A stretch of 64,000 nt of DNA from Sacculina carcini (GCA_916048095.2 OU696578.1:2365798-2429797), one strand, 5' to 3'. Positions 31,801-43,088 are shown, counted from the stretch's first letter. The notes: generated from the letters alone by a model not told the origin. Made by a program: numbers and translations.

Positions 31801-34509
31801 CTGATTGTGCCTTGGTACTGGTTTTCAGTATAATTTTTTGTTTTGTTTTTTCTTCTGTGCTGTGCTTGTTTTTGGTTGACATTCTCACAAGGCCTAACGA
31901 TGCACTGTTCATTTCTTTCGCCACCCATAGCTGTGGCGATCGTTGACTTATTCGGTGTGTCATTCTTTTGTCAAAAATTTTGTTGCAGAATTCTCCGCTG
32001 TACTCTTATCTCGTGTCTCACGGCCTGGAGGACTTTGAAATGGCCGCACGTAACGAGGTGTCCCACCACACTGAGGCGAATTACAAGGAGCCTATAAGAT
32101 GGGTGCGTTTTGCTTTGTGTGTCTTTTCTGTTCCGTAACATTGATTGTTTCTCAAATTGAAAATTGGCACAAGTAGGTTAAGAACGTAGTACAGTTTTGA
32201 AATATGTAACATTCAATAGTGGATATTTATATACTCATATGCATATGCATTCGCGAAACTACTCGTACAAACATATACTCGTACTCATATGCATTCGCGA
32301 AATTAACGATCAGTCACTGGATCTGATTGACATGTTCAAACATGTTCGGACATGTTTGGACATGTTTGGACATGTTCGGTACCATCATTGTGTGATTTAC
32401 CCACTGAGTTTACAGAAGGGTTGCATCTACTTTGACATATCTATCCAGGTTCTTTAAAAAACGTATGGTTCGACTTTCTTAGAACAATATAAAATGAAAA
32501 AAAGAAACGACAATGTTTTCCCATTTTGTTTGTTTGATGTGCAAGTTATATATACAGTGGACCCTCCAAATAACGGACCTCTGAATAGAGGAATCCTCCA
32601 AATAGCGTAATACTTCCTTGGTCCCGAGCAAAAGCCTATCAAATACGTGTTAACAACACCACCGAATATCGGAATTGAAATAGCGGAAACCTCCAACTAG
32701 CGAAATAACCTATTGGTCCCCTGTAAAATACAAAAAGACTAAAATATATTACAGACAGGCGCGTGTGGGCATCACCGCTCCACGCGCGCCCACAAGACGT
32801 CACACCACTCCCGACAACACCTCGAACACGACTCTCCGGCTCATACCGTGACACACGGGAGCACACACACACACGCGCACAGGCCTAACGCCCACCGCCA
32901 CAACCAATCAGCGGCGAGGCGGTCACTCGCTCGCCGCCGCGGGGTATCCACACTTGACAAACAACACGCACACACACACACACACAGACACACACACACA
33001 CACTCACACAACTATACACACTCGCTCACACACTCTCGCACGCAATACACAATTCAACCATACACGATCACACATAGACACACTGACATGTTCACGCACT
33101 CAGACAAAATTTGTCTGAGTGCGTCAGACAAATTTAATTCTCACACACACTCTCTCTCACTGCACACGATCACACCACAACTCCACCTGTTTCTAAAGAA
33201 ACAAATAAACTAAAGAACATACAATTAAAAAAACGCGAACCAAGCAAACCAGCAAAAATGAACCAATGAAAAAACCTAACTCGACGACGGCCTCCACCAG
33301 ACGCACCCACCTTGGCTGCGGCGAAGCACAACACGTCATGCCCCAGCGTCCACCACGCTCCCGCCTCCGCCCGTGCTCTTCAGTGCTCCGCCGCAGCCTG
33401 CCGTCTTCTTCATCACCGGCTGCCGCCACAGGGCACAACACCGCGGCCCCAACACCCACCGTGCTCCCGCCGATACCCGTGCTATTCAGCACCCGGTCGC
33501 TGACAGCCCTGACTCCGCCGCACACGCAAGCCGCAACATCGTCGTCGATCGTCATTTCTCCTCCGGCTTCAGCAGCTCCTTTCTCACATGCCCTCCAGCA
33601 CCAGCAGCCTCCATCAGGGATCTTCTAGCTGCCCGGCGACGAGTCTAACATCAGTGCAGGCGGGACGACGAACAACCCTCGGCCTGGAACACTGCACAGC
33701 ACAGAACACTGCACAGCACACACTCAACTCAGACGCCAACACAAAATCAATTCCATCAGGGACCTGTGGAACAACCCGGTCGGTTCCGTATCTTTCCTCA
33801 GGAGCTCGAGGTTGCTCGGCCAGACAACCTGAGGAACGTCAACAACAACAACAACAACAACCCTCGGCCGCAGCTCCCCCGCTGCCTCTTGCCGGCACCA
33901 TGCTCTCCTGCCGTCCCCCTGCACACCTGACACCAACCTGACACGCCGCCGAGCACCCCCACCAAATCTTCCAGGTCGCTGCTAATACTGGAGGGCACTG
34001 TCTCCGCTGCTGAAGCCGGGTCGCAGACAAAAAACCACTTTCAAACAAAAAGGCCGAATTAGTTTGTAAAATACAAAAAGACTAAAATATATTACAGACA
34101 GGCGCGCGTGGGCATCACCGCGCCTACAAGACGTCACACCACTCCCGACAACACCTCGAACACGACTCTCCGGCTCATACCGTGACACACGGGAGCACAC
34201 ACACACGCGCACAGGCATAACGCCCACCGCCACAACCAATCAGCGGCGAGCCGGTCACTCGCTCGCCGCCACGGGGCATCCACACTTGACAAACAAACAC
34301 GGACACACACACACACACACACACATACCGACACAACTATACACACTCGCTCACACACTCTCGCACGCAATACTCAATTCAACCATACACGATCACGCAC
34401 ACTAACATGTTCACGCACTTAGACACAATCTCACACACACATTACATTACATTAAGACATTTATATCGCGCTTTTCACCCGAGTCTGAGGTCTTGAGGTC
34501 TCAGAAGCG

Positions 34510-34546
<37 letters not shown>

Positions 34547-36638
34547 AAGCACAAGAGTCATACACATACACAATCACGAACACACACACTCACCTACATA
34601 CACACACACACACACACACACAAAACAGACAAGTACATATACGCACAAACACAAACATACACTCACGTTTACATACTCAAAGACACAAAAATACACACGC
34701 ACACACACATACATATTGAATAAGATAGCACATCAGACATACAGCACATAAAACAACACAACATACAACACATTAAGACAACACAGCAAACATACAACGA
34801 CATACACTCAGATTGACAAATCACAACACAATGGAGACACAAATACAATTAGAAAACACAACATAACAGACACACAAAGATATACACTCCAACAAATAGA
34901 CAGTGAACACAACACAACAGACACACAAACACAGATAACATAGCTCAACACAACACACATACAGCATACAATGGAGAAACATACAGACACAAGAACGGAA
35001 AACACACGCATGAAGCACATACACATAGAAGACAGAATTAGGAAACAATCAGACCTTATATTCAGTACTAATATATACGATATTATTAAGACAGTAATAA
35101 GACTTAGTGAGAAAGAAATTTTTAGTATGTTTTTTGAAAAGAGATAGAGATTTGATTGAGCGTATTAAGGGAGAAAGCCTATTGTAGATACGAGGTCCTA
35201 AGATAGAGAAACAACGATTGTAGTGAGAATGCCTAGAAGGAAAGGATGGTTCAACTAGTAGAAAAGGATCGTTAGAAGACCTAAGAGAAAGAGATGAGGT
35301 TTTATAAGAGAGGACGTCAAACAGATACGCAGGCTTACGATGATGAAGAGGTGAATGAATAATTAAACAAATACGATACTCAACAAGATCCTTAATGGGA
35401 AGTAACCTAAGTTTTTGTAAAGAAGAAGAAACATGAGAGCCCGAAGGAAGATTAAATATCATACGACAGGCCTTATTAATAATAGATTGAAGATTCCTAA
35501 GCTGGCGGTGGTTGAGAGATAGTAGAAGAGAACAGCAATACTGAACTTTGCTAAAGATGAATGAGTTGGCTAACTTAAAGGCAGCAGAGATAGTTATATA
35601 TCTACGAATGGGATAGATACGCCTTAGTTGAAAGTTACAGCACCAGATAATGTCAGAGATGTGTGAATCAAAAGAAAGAGAGCTATCAAGAATGATGCCA
35701 AGACTACGTACATAGCAGGATAGAGGTATACTAAGAGAAGTAGTACTATTAGAAGATGGAAAGATAATATACTTAGTCTGATCAGGATTAAGTTTGAGAT
35801 GACGAGTGAACGCCCATCTTTCTATATCAGATAGGATGGTACTGACTGAAGAGTGAGAAATAGACTCAGACGAGAGAAGGATTTGAATGTCGTCAGCGAA
35901 TATTTGGAAGGACACATCGTAACGACGAAGAACTTTCCCTACAGAGGTAAGATACATATTGAAGAGGAGAGGACCTAAGACAGAGCCTTGAGGTACACCA
36001 CAAGTTAGTGGGCAAGACTCACTACAAGAATCAGCAGAGGTAGAAACAAACTGAAGTCTATCAGAAAGATAAGAGCGAAAGAAAGAGAGAGCTGTGTCGC
36101 TAATGCCTAAATCTAACAGAGTATCAATAAGAAGCAGATGATTAACAGTATCAAATGCAGCAGAGAAGTCTAGTTGTATAAGTAGAACATCATTACCAGA
36201 GAGAGTAGATTTGAGAATAGAATCATAGAGGAAAATTAGACAAGTTTCTGTAGAGTGAAAGTGACGGAAACCAGACTGCTCAGGAAGAAACAAATGGTTA
36301 GATTCAAGATATTCAGATATCTGTATGTAGGCAGCCATTTCAAGAACCTTAGACAGCCAAGGAATTCTAGAGATTGGTCGATAGTTAGAAAGCGTGTTAG
36401 TATCTAAATCAGATTTTTTAAGTATAGGGAGAATACTGGCAGTTTTAGATGCAAGAAATTCCCCATGAGTGAAAGAAGCATTGATGAAATTAGCTAAGAA
36501 AGGAAGAAGCAGTTCAATGGACTGAGCAATCCTGGAAAGATCAATGGGGTCGAGAGATGAAGAATGAATTTTAACATGCCTTAAACTAGTTCTACAGTTA
36601 GAAAGGGTAACTAAAGTGAAAGAGTGAAAAACAGAGGA

Positions 36639-36671
<33 letters not shown>

Positions 36672-39600
36672 CTCTCTCACTGCACACGATCACACCACAT
36701 ACCCTCTCAAATAGCTCACGTCCAAATAGCGGAAAATGAGGGTTCTGTGTGATTCTTAAATGGAGGATGTTTGGAAGACATTGATTCCAGCGTGTCGACT
36801 GCCAACAGTTGACTGTTGCAAGCTGATTGGTAGAGACGAGAGACTTATCAGGCCGGCCTTAAGCATGGACAAACCTGCCTAGCAGAGCCGTTGCGAGGAC
36901 TTATGCCCCCCCTCCCCCCGAAAGCAACACTTGGGGCCCCCATTATAAATAAATCACCAAATATTGAATGTATTTATTAGACATAATCACATAATATGTG
37001 AAGCAACGGGGCCCCTCAACATTCGGGGCCTTCCCGGCCGGGGGGTACGGGGGGCGGTTGCTACGGCTCTGCTGCCTAGGACCTCATATTGTTGGGACCG
37101 TGCACAAGAATCACACAGTAATATGTACCTTCGTATAACATTGCCAATTGTGATTACTATTGCATCATATACTAATGATATGTTTAACATTGATGAAACG
37201 GGTCTGTTGCAAAGTGCAACCTACCAAATCCACGGTGTCCGAAAACACTGCGCGGCTGAGTACTTTGCTGGGGTTATGTAAAATATTGGCGGAATCAATT
37301 GAGAAAGACGCAAACTGGTAAATTAGCAGGGGATTTTTTGTGAAAACTGGACGATTTACAGTTAGAAAGGTCACAGTCCGCTATTTTGAGGGTCTGTATA
37401 TAGCTTGTATACAGATGGTTATTGTACACTTGTTGTCATGCCCAATCCCGGCGGCAGCTAACCAATTCAACAAAAACATTTAATATAGCGCTCAATTAGA
37501 AGCAAAGACGCAAAAAAGTCACATAGGCGTTGAAATAGAAATCAGACAAATAAATCGCGCACATGGGAGAACATACAACTCAGAATGATTTGACAAAAAG
37601 TTCTCTTTTGCTGTTTAGCATATTTAGCTTTCTTTTTCAGCTGCTACAAGCTCAATGGTGCTTCCACTTTCAATTTTTGAGTGGAATATTCCACTTTTAC
37701 TAAGCGTCACTCAACCACCTCGGTGGCCCATTGGTACATGCCAGTTTTTTGGCAGAGAGCAGTTAGCAGCCATGAACGCAGTAGCGGCGCCAGGACTTTT
37801 CCGATGGGGGCTGAGGGGGGCTAAGGGAAAAGTTGAGGGGGCTTGGCGAATCATGAAGAGCTACACTCGAACGCTGACTACATAATATAATACTGAACTG
37901 GGGCACATTGATTCAGTCCTCGAACTTGAACCAAAATTACAGGACTTTATTTACAGTGGTAATAAATTTTAATGTCCATGATTATGGTTTTTGGGGGCTT
38001 GGGGGGGCTTGGCATATTTGGGGGAGGGGCTGGAGCCCCCTGGCGACGCCACTGCATGAACGTACAATCACTGGATCTGTACGAATAAATGTTTTAATCA
38101 GAGGCCTAACAAGGTGTCATCGGTTTCTACGAAAATTATAATATATCTCCTTGGTGTGATATGATGTGTTTGTTTCCTTCGTAAGTCATCGCGGTTTTTT
38201 AAGCTTGAGCTTTAACGAGAGTTCGGGTGTGGTTACTACGGCTCTGGGCGTTTGCATTAAATATATTTCCTTCGCACATAATTCAAGTGTATCCCATCAG
38301 TTAGGCATTTATTTTTGGAGACAGTGACAGTATTTGTTTCGAAAGTATTTGTGTCTGATCGCCTGTCCAATTGTTGCTGTCTATTCTGGTTATTGCATCA
38401 TGAAAATGGAGTTCTGTTTGATGCATACGCCATTGTGTGTTGGCTGAGTCAGCATCGTATCTGGTCACGCGATCTCATTGATATGTTCTATTCACTATTG
38501 AGTTGCAGTACTTGTGCGTTGTAATGCGGTTTTCAATGCCAGAATCTCTCGACATGAATGCTCAATTCGCAGTATAAACAAACGCTTCAGGGCGTCGTAT
38601 TTCTAGTATTATAGCCGCCGTGCTCGAGTCTTCTTTCAGTCGTGCACTCGTTGTTGTGTTGATCGGATTGGCTGTCTTGTTATTCCAACCGAAAAGATGG
38701 AGCGCGTTGGTGCGTGTATTGCGCGAATGCTTGGCTTCCTCTCTCACCGAGGTAGGGTGGCGTCTCATCAGTGGGACCAATGCCGTCGCCTTCTGATTCA
38801 GTCCCAACTGATGTCCGAAGATCACCTGCGCAGGGCAGAAGAGTTCTGCCAGAACGAATTCAGTTCGCGCTCCACAAGGTGGGTTCCCCCTCCCATTGTG
38901 CAACAGTGTTAACATGTATTTGTAATTTGGTTTATGCGATTTGTAGGTTTTAATCTGGGTCTATGATCGATATTTACATCACTAATATTGGTTGAACTTC
39001 AGTATCATTTATCAATAGTATTTTTCGTGCTTTGTGACCTCTATGGCTGCCGGTGAAATGCGGTTTATAGAACTAATTTATTATTCCATGTTGCAAATAC
39101 TTTTAACGTTGCACATGTTTACACATTGCACATTAGCTCGGTCTTAAACTCGTACATTCTAGTCGTTTTTGTCAGCTTGTGTGCTTTTTGTGTGCTTTTT
39201 GTTTGCTTTATACAACGCAAATTGCACATAACCAGTATGTGCTTAAAGCAATGATATTTGTGTTAAATATATGCTTCCCAGAATTGTGTATGCTGGGGCG
39301 TCTGTCGCGATATGTGCTCTGGGGGTGTGTGTTTCAACATTGTGCGTGCCTCTGCTATGCACTGCCTTGGTGTTCACCGGTGTGACGGTTGTCGTCCAAT
39401 GGAATGCAACGATGGCTGCTCGAACGACACGAGACTTTATCTCCACAGCCGCACAGACAAAGAGCGTTGTCACAAAATGCGTGCGTCTTCTGACTGAAAA
39501 TCACGTGCTAGCCCGAGGAATGACCTTGTAAGAATACGTCATTTATCTGCACACTTGCTGACTCAATACCACGTCATATGAATCATCGTTTGAAAACGAT

Positions 39601-42112
39601 CCAAGCAAATATCACATGTGCTGTTTTATGTGCTGCATACAGGATGCGTGGCGGTGATACCATGGATTCCGTGTTCACAGATCGCTTGGGAACATTGTTG
39701 GAAGTGTGTGACTCATCTCTCTCAAATATGAATGCTTGCTACACGCGTTTCATACAGGAACTGCGAGAGAAACATTCTCTTATTAACAACGACATGGCTC
39801 TACAACTTCCTGAAATTGACAAGGACACATCCAAGGAGTCCATTACCAGAATAAAGGTACTTCGAACTGTAATAACAATACACGCTTTGTGGGGGGCTAC
39901 TTCGTCATCACCTCAAGCTGTGTTTGTATGTTGAATCAAGAATTCCCAACGTCTGATTCATTGGTTGACAAATGATCCACATATATCTTACTTACAGGAA
40001 AAGAGGTATGGTAATTCACACTGCGCATACTTGATTAACTCCCGCTTAGCCAAAGCTTACGACGGTGATTTCCATCCAGCCTTTTTGTGCCTGTTTTCAA
40101 ATTGTTGGCCTACTTTTGGTGTAAAAACTTGTGTGCACTGTTTAACTTCCTGTGGTCGTACAACCAAATACTGTGGCCATGCAAGTGTGTCAGGAGCAAG
40201 GTCTCCTTTCGCCCGTCGTGTGTCCCCGCTTTCCTTTGTGAAACGCCCATCTATATTGTTTGGATCTAAAATAACGCGGCCGACAGTGATATTTTGCGAC
40301 ATGCTAGTCGATTAAAATGTATCTCTAACTTTCTCCTCTTCATGTTGCATTGAGTACGTTCTGCGTTATACGTCCTATGTTCTTCTATGTTATGAGACAG
40401 TGTTTCTGAACGTCGGCCATATAGCCTTCTTGGGGGCCATGGGATTCTTTTGTGGGGCTATAGGAACAAATTTAAAAATGGGGATCACCATGTTTTCTCA
40501 CGGGCCACACAAATATATGCTGAAACAGTTTAATTATCTGTAGAAGTCGTGTCGCGACGATCCATGTGTACATGAGGCCACAAGGACTTTTAGGGGGACC
40601 ACGGACTGTTTCTGGGGGACCACAATGACTCGCATTGTGTTGAAGGGGCCATGACAAGAAAAATGTTATGAAACACTGTTCTATGATGCAATATTTTAAT
40701 GCTTAAGTAGAAGAATGAATTCTTTTGGATGCTATACGTGTTAATTCATTTTTATATTTGCTTTGGTCCAGGCGAATTATCGAGTATTCCAAGAGCTGCA
40801 ATCTTCTTTCGTACTGCGTTTATTGCTGGGTTTGTGTCCGGAGTTGTTGTCTCCATCCTGCTCCCAGCCAAAACTGCCGGTGGACGTTGTCCGTCGAGCT
40901 TGCCGTGAACTGGCACTGCACTGCCGCCCACTCATCGCTGCTTACAGATACCACGTCACTCCTTCCCTTGCAGAGTCACCCGACCAAGGGGAATGTGAGG
41001 GTGGGAGAATGAACGAGAGGGAGCAAATGCCAAATGATGCGATCTATACGAATGCCCACTCAATTTATCTGCAGTGCGAGGCACTTGCGATGTTGGGCAG
41101 GGTGATGGAGAGAATCCTGACGCAGCATCGCGTTGATAATCCCAGAGATTGTTATAAACAGGTTGAAGAGCATGTCGCCACCATCAAAAATCGTTCCACG
41201 AATGTGCAGCTTATGTGCAACCAAATTCAATTTCAAATTGCTCGTTTTCTGGACTTATCTGACGATTTGATCGACAAAACATTAGCACAGGAATCATCGA
41301 CTCCGCCCCCTTCTCCCGAAGTATGGGCGAATGATCTTGATGAGCCAGCAATAGTGAATGATGAGTTTCTGGAGGCCATATCCGACGAATCGGCAGCCGT
41401 TAAACCAGATGAGCATGAACATACGGAAGAAGAAATTGTCAAACGTCAATTGGACAGTTTGAACACTCGTAATCTTCTCAAGGAGCTAGATTCGGCACTA
41501 CAAGGTAAAAGGCGGGAGTGGGAAATGAGGGAGGCGGTGGCTAAAGGAACCGCTTTCTCAGATAATGAGAAAGAAGTAGAATTACAATCATCATCTGAGC
41601 AAACTGAAACTTCACAGGCAAATCCTTCAGCTGAAGGGAAATGTGATATTCCACTATCGGAGGAAACCGCCAAGACATCCATGTTTTCATGTGATCCGGA
41701 AATAAACTACCCTCTAACGAGTTTCAAGAGAGTATGTCCCCCAACGAAACGCCAACCTCCTTCGAGAAACGGTTTACACACGTTCACGTCATTATCCACC
41801 GCTGATGAAGACTCTGAAGAGCAGAACATTGAAGTGCCGCGAGCAGCCTCTCTAGTAGACGAAAATATCACTTCTGAACCTGATCCGGAGCCAGACAGCT
41901 CAATTTCCGAGCGGAACGAGCCGGAAGAATCTCTGGCTGATCCTGTGGTACCGATCAGAAGTTTGGCCCCAGATGATTTAGTGTCACAAACGAGAGTCAA
42001 GTTTGATCCCAGGAAGGTGTGTGGATTCGGCTTCTCTCCACAAATGGCTGCCCAAGCCGCCGCTGTAGCCCGCAGCAGAAAGTCACAAGCTGAAGACGAA
42101 TCGTTTGAGTAA
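25861..42112 (+). CDS. VEZT: Vezatin homologue (adherens-junction transmembrane protein), six coding exons
   Basis: Exons are 25861-25896, 31989-32102, 38640-38878, 39282-39527, 39643-39856 and 40772-42112 (TAA). Phases match throughout and give 729 aa; human vezatin is about 779. The start MNGEFDEDVVFE joined to NSPLYSYLVSHGLEDFE mirrors the vezatin N-terminus. Residues 131-170 are very hydrophobic, the membrane segment or hairpin, and are followed by VLARGMTL as in vezatin. SITRIK/ANYRVFQELQSSF matches the conserved block after the membrane region. The C-terminal 300 residues are acidic and probably disordered, with KELDSALQGKRREWE and a final GFSPQMAAQAAAVARSR that matches the family end. 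Vezatin links myosin VIIa and catenins at adherens junctions. A TTTCTCACAG acceptor at 25847 implies an upstream untranslated exon. Intron 1 contains PIGL. The exon 3 start is the least certain; an alternative AAAAG acceptor lies right before the ATG at 38697. Confidence 0.88.
26329..27474 (+). CDS. PIGL: PIG-L, N-acetylglucosaminyl-phosphatidylinositol de-N-acetylase, intronless, nested in vezatin intron 1
   Basis: This enzyme removes the acetyl group from GlcNAc-PI, the second step of GPI-anchor synthesis on the cytosolic face of the ER. The ATG at 26329 gives 381 aa. Residues 19-45 are a membrane anchor. Residues 72-77 are AHPDDE, the metal-binding signature of the family, with residues 183-190 GVSGHANH as the second metal motif, and WFRRLYMVFSRY near residue 285 matches the conserved end of PIG-L. 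Human PIGL is 252 aa. The excess is a C-terminal tail of about 80 residues that is Ser-rich, then acidic, then Arg-rich, and looks disordered. The gene has no intron, unlike vertebrate PIGL, and lies wholly inside intron 1 of vezatin on the same strand. Confidence 0.95.
   Translation: MHAYHTLFDWVSLDWTSDVVCIVIGGIVLSSVVLYSLIVGLLGCVWDGRGVDALFPRPADGRAKSRRYLLAIAHPDDECMFFGPTLARLACQSSGNGRRPSSVVLFVLCLSSGDQDGQGWCRRRELYASCACLGVSAERVILVEHSRLQDGARNRWSRSLLSRLLRHHIVTLDIDTLITFDRRGVSGHANHAALYAAVRRLSRRGPARLPSNCRAFTLTSVGLARKYCGICDLLPSLMAAMFCRLMWWRRAGRSVVVVAPPSHWSRVQRAMRQHASQLVWFRRLYMVFSRYTLINSLVRVDHVKHTSKCGNNDDACSSASSSEQDSSSSSHSDDWSVERPSTSRRRVAYSRRRLDREVAATHNHSGEGIDIESKDSMANVS
27785..28060. repeat. hAT-like interspersed repeat, copy 1 of 3
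   Basis: It begins near GCTGGTGCGCAACCTGTGGG and ends near GTGGACCACTGGTC. Shared blocks (GTCGGACAGAA, GACAAATG, TTTTCGTTTC, GGAACAAC, CAGCGCTGTT) recur at 44085-44352 and partly at 62340-62515. Confidence 0.7.
28160..28536. mobile_element. Rearranged mini-mariner element in vezatin intron 1
   Basis: Inverted ends of about 33 bp (CGAGGTCCACTCCAGAAG on the left; CTTCTGGAGTGGACTTCG on the right) are flanked by TA on both sides, the mariner target duplication. Two transposase scraps point in opposite directions. On the minus strand a mariner C-terminal end (KCIEFGGSYSQGD) lies near 28240-28300. On the plus strand a central fragment (WIYCYDPETKRQ) lies near 28438-28480. Confidence 0.82.
28809..29130. 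mobile_element. hAT-type MITE (CAGTTCCTAACC ends)
   Basis: The left end CAGTTCCTAACC and right end TTGGGAACCACTG resemble the ends of the element at 9250-9562. The flanking 8-mers do not match, so it is old or imperfectly bounded. Confidence 0.6.
29417..29612. repeat. LINE tail fragment plus CA-rich microsatellite
   Basis: AATCAATCAATCAATC, then TTATAGCGCTAATATGCACA and GAAGCGCGACAAAATTTAAA, followed by a CACACA-rich stretch. It is the inverted 3' end of the same LINE/SINE tail type. Confidence 0.7.
29690..31350 (-). mobile_element. 5'-truncated CR1/L2-like LINE with frameshift, vezatin intron 1
   Basis: The minus strand carries the C-terminal two thirds of a non-LTR reverse transcriptase. 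The first piece (31346-31125) has NYRPISLLSFPSKLLE and QSGFRPS. The second (31083-29962) has LLDMSSAFDLVNHSIL, HGVPQGSILGPLLFN, the YADDI catalytic motif, and ends in the usual FFGPRIYNYLP block. A frameshift near 31100-31150 separates the pieces. The endonuclease is absent. The 3' region contains a CATACA repeat and ends with AGCGCTATAG and a TGTTTGTTTG tail. The insertion is dead. Confidence 0.85.
31398..31717. mobile_element. hAT-type MITE (CAGTGGTTCTTAAC ends), 320 bp
   Basis: The ends CAGCGGTTCTTAAC and GTTAAGAACCACTG are flanked by GGTTAGTC and GATTAGTC (one mismatch in 8 bp). An inverted relative is at 51527-51830. Confidence 0.85.
32333..32385. repeat. 11-bp tandem repeat
   Basis: Five units of GACATGTTTGG or close variants in vezatin intron 2. 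Confidence 0.9.
32722..33179. repeat. Left copy of a 458-bp direct repeat (TG...CA ends)
   Basis: It starts TGTAAAATACAAAAAGAC and ends GATCACACCACA, with many CA steps between. The same sequence resumes at 34065. The segment between the copies (33180-34064) is GC-rich and ends in sequence with no recognised domain. LTR-like, but a primer-binding site was not identified. Confidence 0.75.
34065..36699. repeat. Right copy of the direct repeat, split by a LINE
   Basis: The match to 32722-33179 runs from 34065 to 34440, is interrupted by the LINE at 34441-36640, and continues with CTCTCTCACTGCACACGATC to 36699. Confidence 0.75.
34441..36640 (-). mobile_element. 5'-truncated CR1/L2-like LINE inserted in a CA repeat
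   Basis: On the minus strand an open frame ending at 35049 encodes about 530 residues of a non-LTR reverse transcriptase. Motifs in order are NYRPISRIPWLSKVLE, QSGFRHFHSTE, LDFSAAFDTVNH, CGVPQGSVLGPLLFN, FADDI (catalytic), and FSILGPRIYNRL near the end. The endonuclease is missing. The 5' break lies in a (CA)n run near 36640. The 3' untranslated region (35048-34441) is CA-rich and ends GAGCGCTTCTGAG, AAAAGCGCGATATAAATG, then TTAATGTAATGTAAT. The long frame without stops indicates a young copy. Confidence 0.88.
36883..37071. mobile_element. hAT-type MITE (CAGAGCCGTTGC ends), 189 bp
   Basis: The ends CAGAGCCGTTGCGAGG and GCTACGGCTCTG are flanked by a perfect 8-bp duplication CTGCCTAG (36875-36882 and 37072-37079). 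It is the same family as 23055-23229 in the other orientation. Confidence 0.92.
37468..37520. repeat. LINE/SINE tail fragment
   Basis: CAACAAAAACATTTAATATA, GCGCTCAATTAGAAGC; the AGCGC tail signature without the rest of an element. Confidence 0.5.
37779..38054. mobile_element. hAT-type MITE (CAGTAGCGGCGCC ends), 276 bp
   Basis: The ends CAGTAGCGGCGCCAGGAC and CTGGCGACGCCACTG are flanked by a perfect 8-bp duplication CATGAACG (37771-37778 and 38055-38062). Confidence 0.93.
40393..40680. repeat. Interspersed repeat in vezatin intron 5 (pair with 14316-14590)
   Basis: It starts CAGTGTTTCTGAACG and ends near ATGAAACACTG, forming short inverted ends. The body matches the PGM intron 7 copy block for block. 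Confidence 0.82.
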
Positions 42113-42706
42113 ACGTGTATTGTTAACAAGTTTCTTGGATTTTTTCATACAGGAAGGAGCATACGAGAATATCATTTCCATCAGTCTTTCATATTGATGC
42201 TTAGAAACTGAACTTTAAATATGATATCACAGGATGTATGCTTTCAAATGTAAACTGAAATATGAAATGAGTGCATGCCTAATGTGTTAATATTTGTCGG
42301 CAAGTATTTCATTTAACTCATTGACATTCCTCGACTTATGCAAGTGAGGAGAGAAGCAAAAGCCTGTGATATGTTTGAGCCTCGTATCTACACTGAGCAA
42401 TTACTCGAGTGCGAAAATATATGACTTGTTTGGTGTTATGTTTGGTTCAAACTCTGATAGCGTTTGGTATTATTCGATACTATAATGTTATCTTGTGTTA
42501 TACCCCATTTGCTTATTTGATGTTTTGTGAGCTCTGTAGGCATAAACAGTGAATATGAAAGTAATTAACGTTGATTTGAAATCAACTTTCAGTTTAGAAA
42601 TGTGAGATGTATCTGGCTTTCACACGTGTTAAAACCCTTGAGTGTGTGTGCATGGAGCGTATTGACATCGTCTTGTCGTAGTGTATATGTATGAGGAGTG
42701 GTATAT
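42113..42706. other. Convergent spacer between vezatin and the EGF-repeat gene
   Basis: AT-rich; it should carry the vezatin 3' untranslated region on one strand and possibly that of the EGF gene on the other. No element was recognised. Confidence 0.5.
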
Positions 42707-42785
42707 TCAATGTTTGACGATGCTGGTGTCAGTTGGTATGTTCGAGTCATCAGTGCGGACCATCAGTGCCCTTGTGAAACGTCTT
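42707..42785 (-). CDS. Candidate alternative last exon of the EGF-repeat gene
   Basis: An acceptor GTTTGTTTGAACAG is followed by one base and 25 codons, then TGA (42709-42707). This matches phase 2 of the donor at 43313/43312. Using it would replace the stop at 43309 and give about 556 aa with a short polar tail. There is no domain evidence. Confidence 0.35.
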
Positions 42786-43088
42786 CTGTTCAAACAAACA
42801 CCACATACAAGTACGTGTGAGATATATGAACGAGATGAACTGAACAACTGAACCTCATCAGGATATGCGTACATACAAAGCAGTTTATTATCCCGCGAAA
42901 TTCATCTATTTTTCATGTGAAGTCACTTATTGGGTGAAATCCTAAGGATACGGGATATGCTGCTAGCAGCGACTGATTCGTGATTTCCTCAAGTGTCTAG
43001 CAACTACATACATTTCAATTATGCTGTTACCAAGCACACATCGCTGAAGAATTTGTAGAATCCTTTTCTATAATGTTGGATGCTGGAG

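Larger units (their letters stand above)
32555..36747. mobile_element. Possible pogo/Tigger-like shell around a nested repeat
   Basis: The left edge TATACAGTGGACCCTCCAAA and the right edge (inverted) CACAGAACCCTCATTTTCCG resemble the ends of pogo-type DNA transposons. Variants of CCAAATAGCG occur at both sides. No transposase was found. The interior is taken up by the direct repeats and the LINE described separately. The borders are tentative. Confidence 0.4.

Noticed and set aside
33266..33941. Pro/Ser/Gln-rich frames between the direct repeats
   Set aside because: Several frames are open at once because of GC-rich, CAA-repeat composition; no domain and no start context.
39965..40315. 117-codon frame between vezatin exons 5 and 6
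   Set aside because: Exons 39643-39856 and 40772-42112 join directly in phase and match the conserved vezatin block without it.
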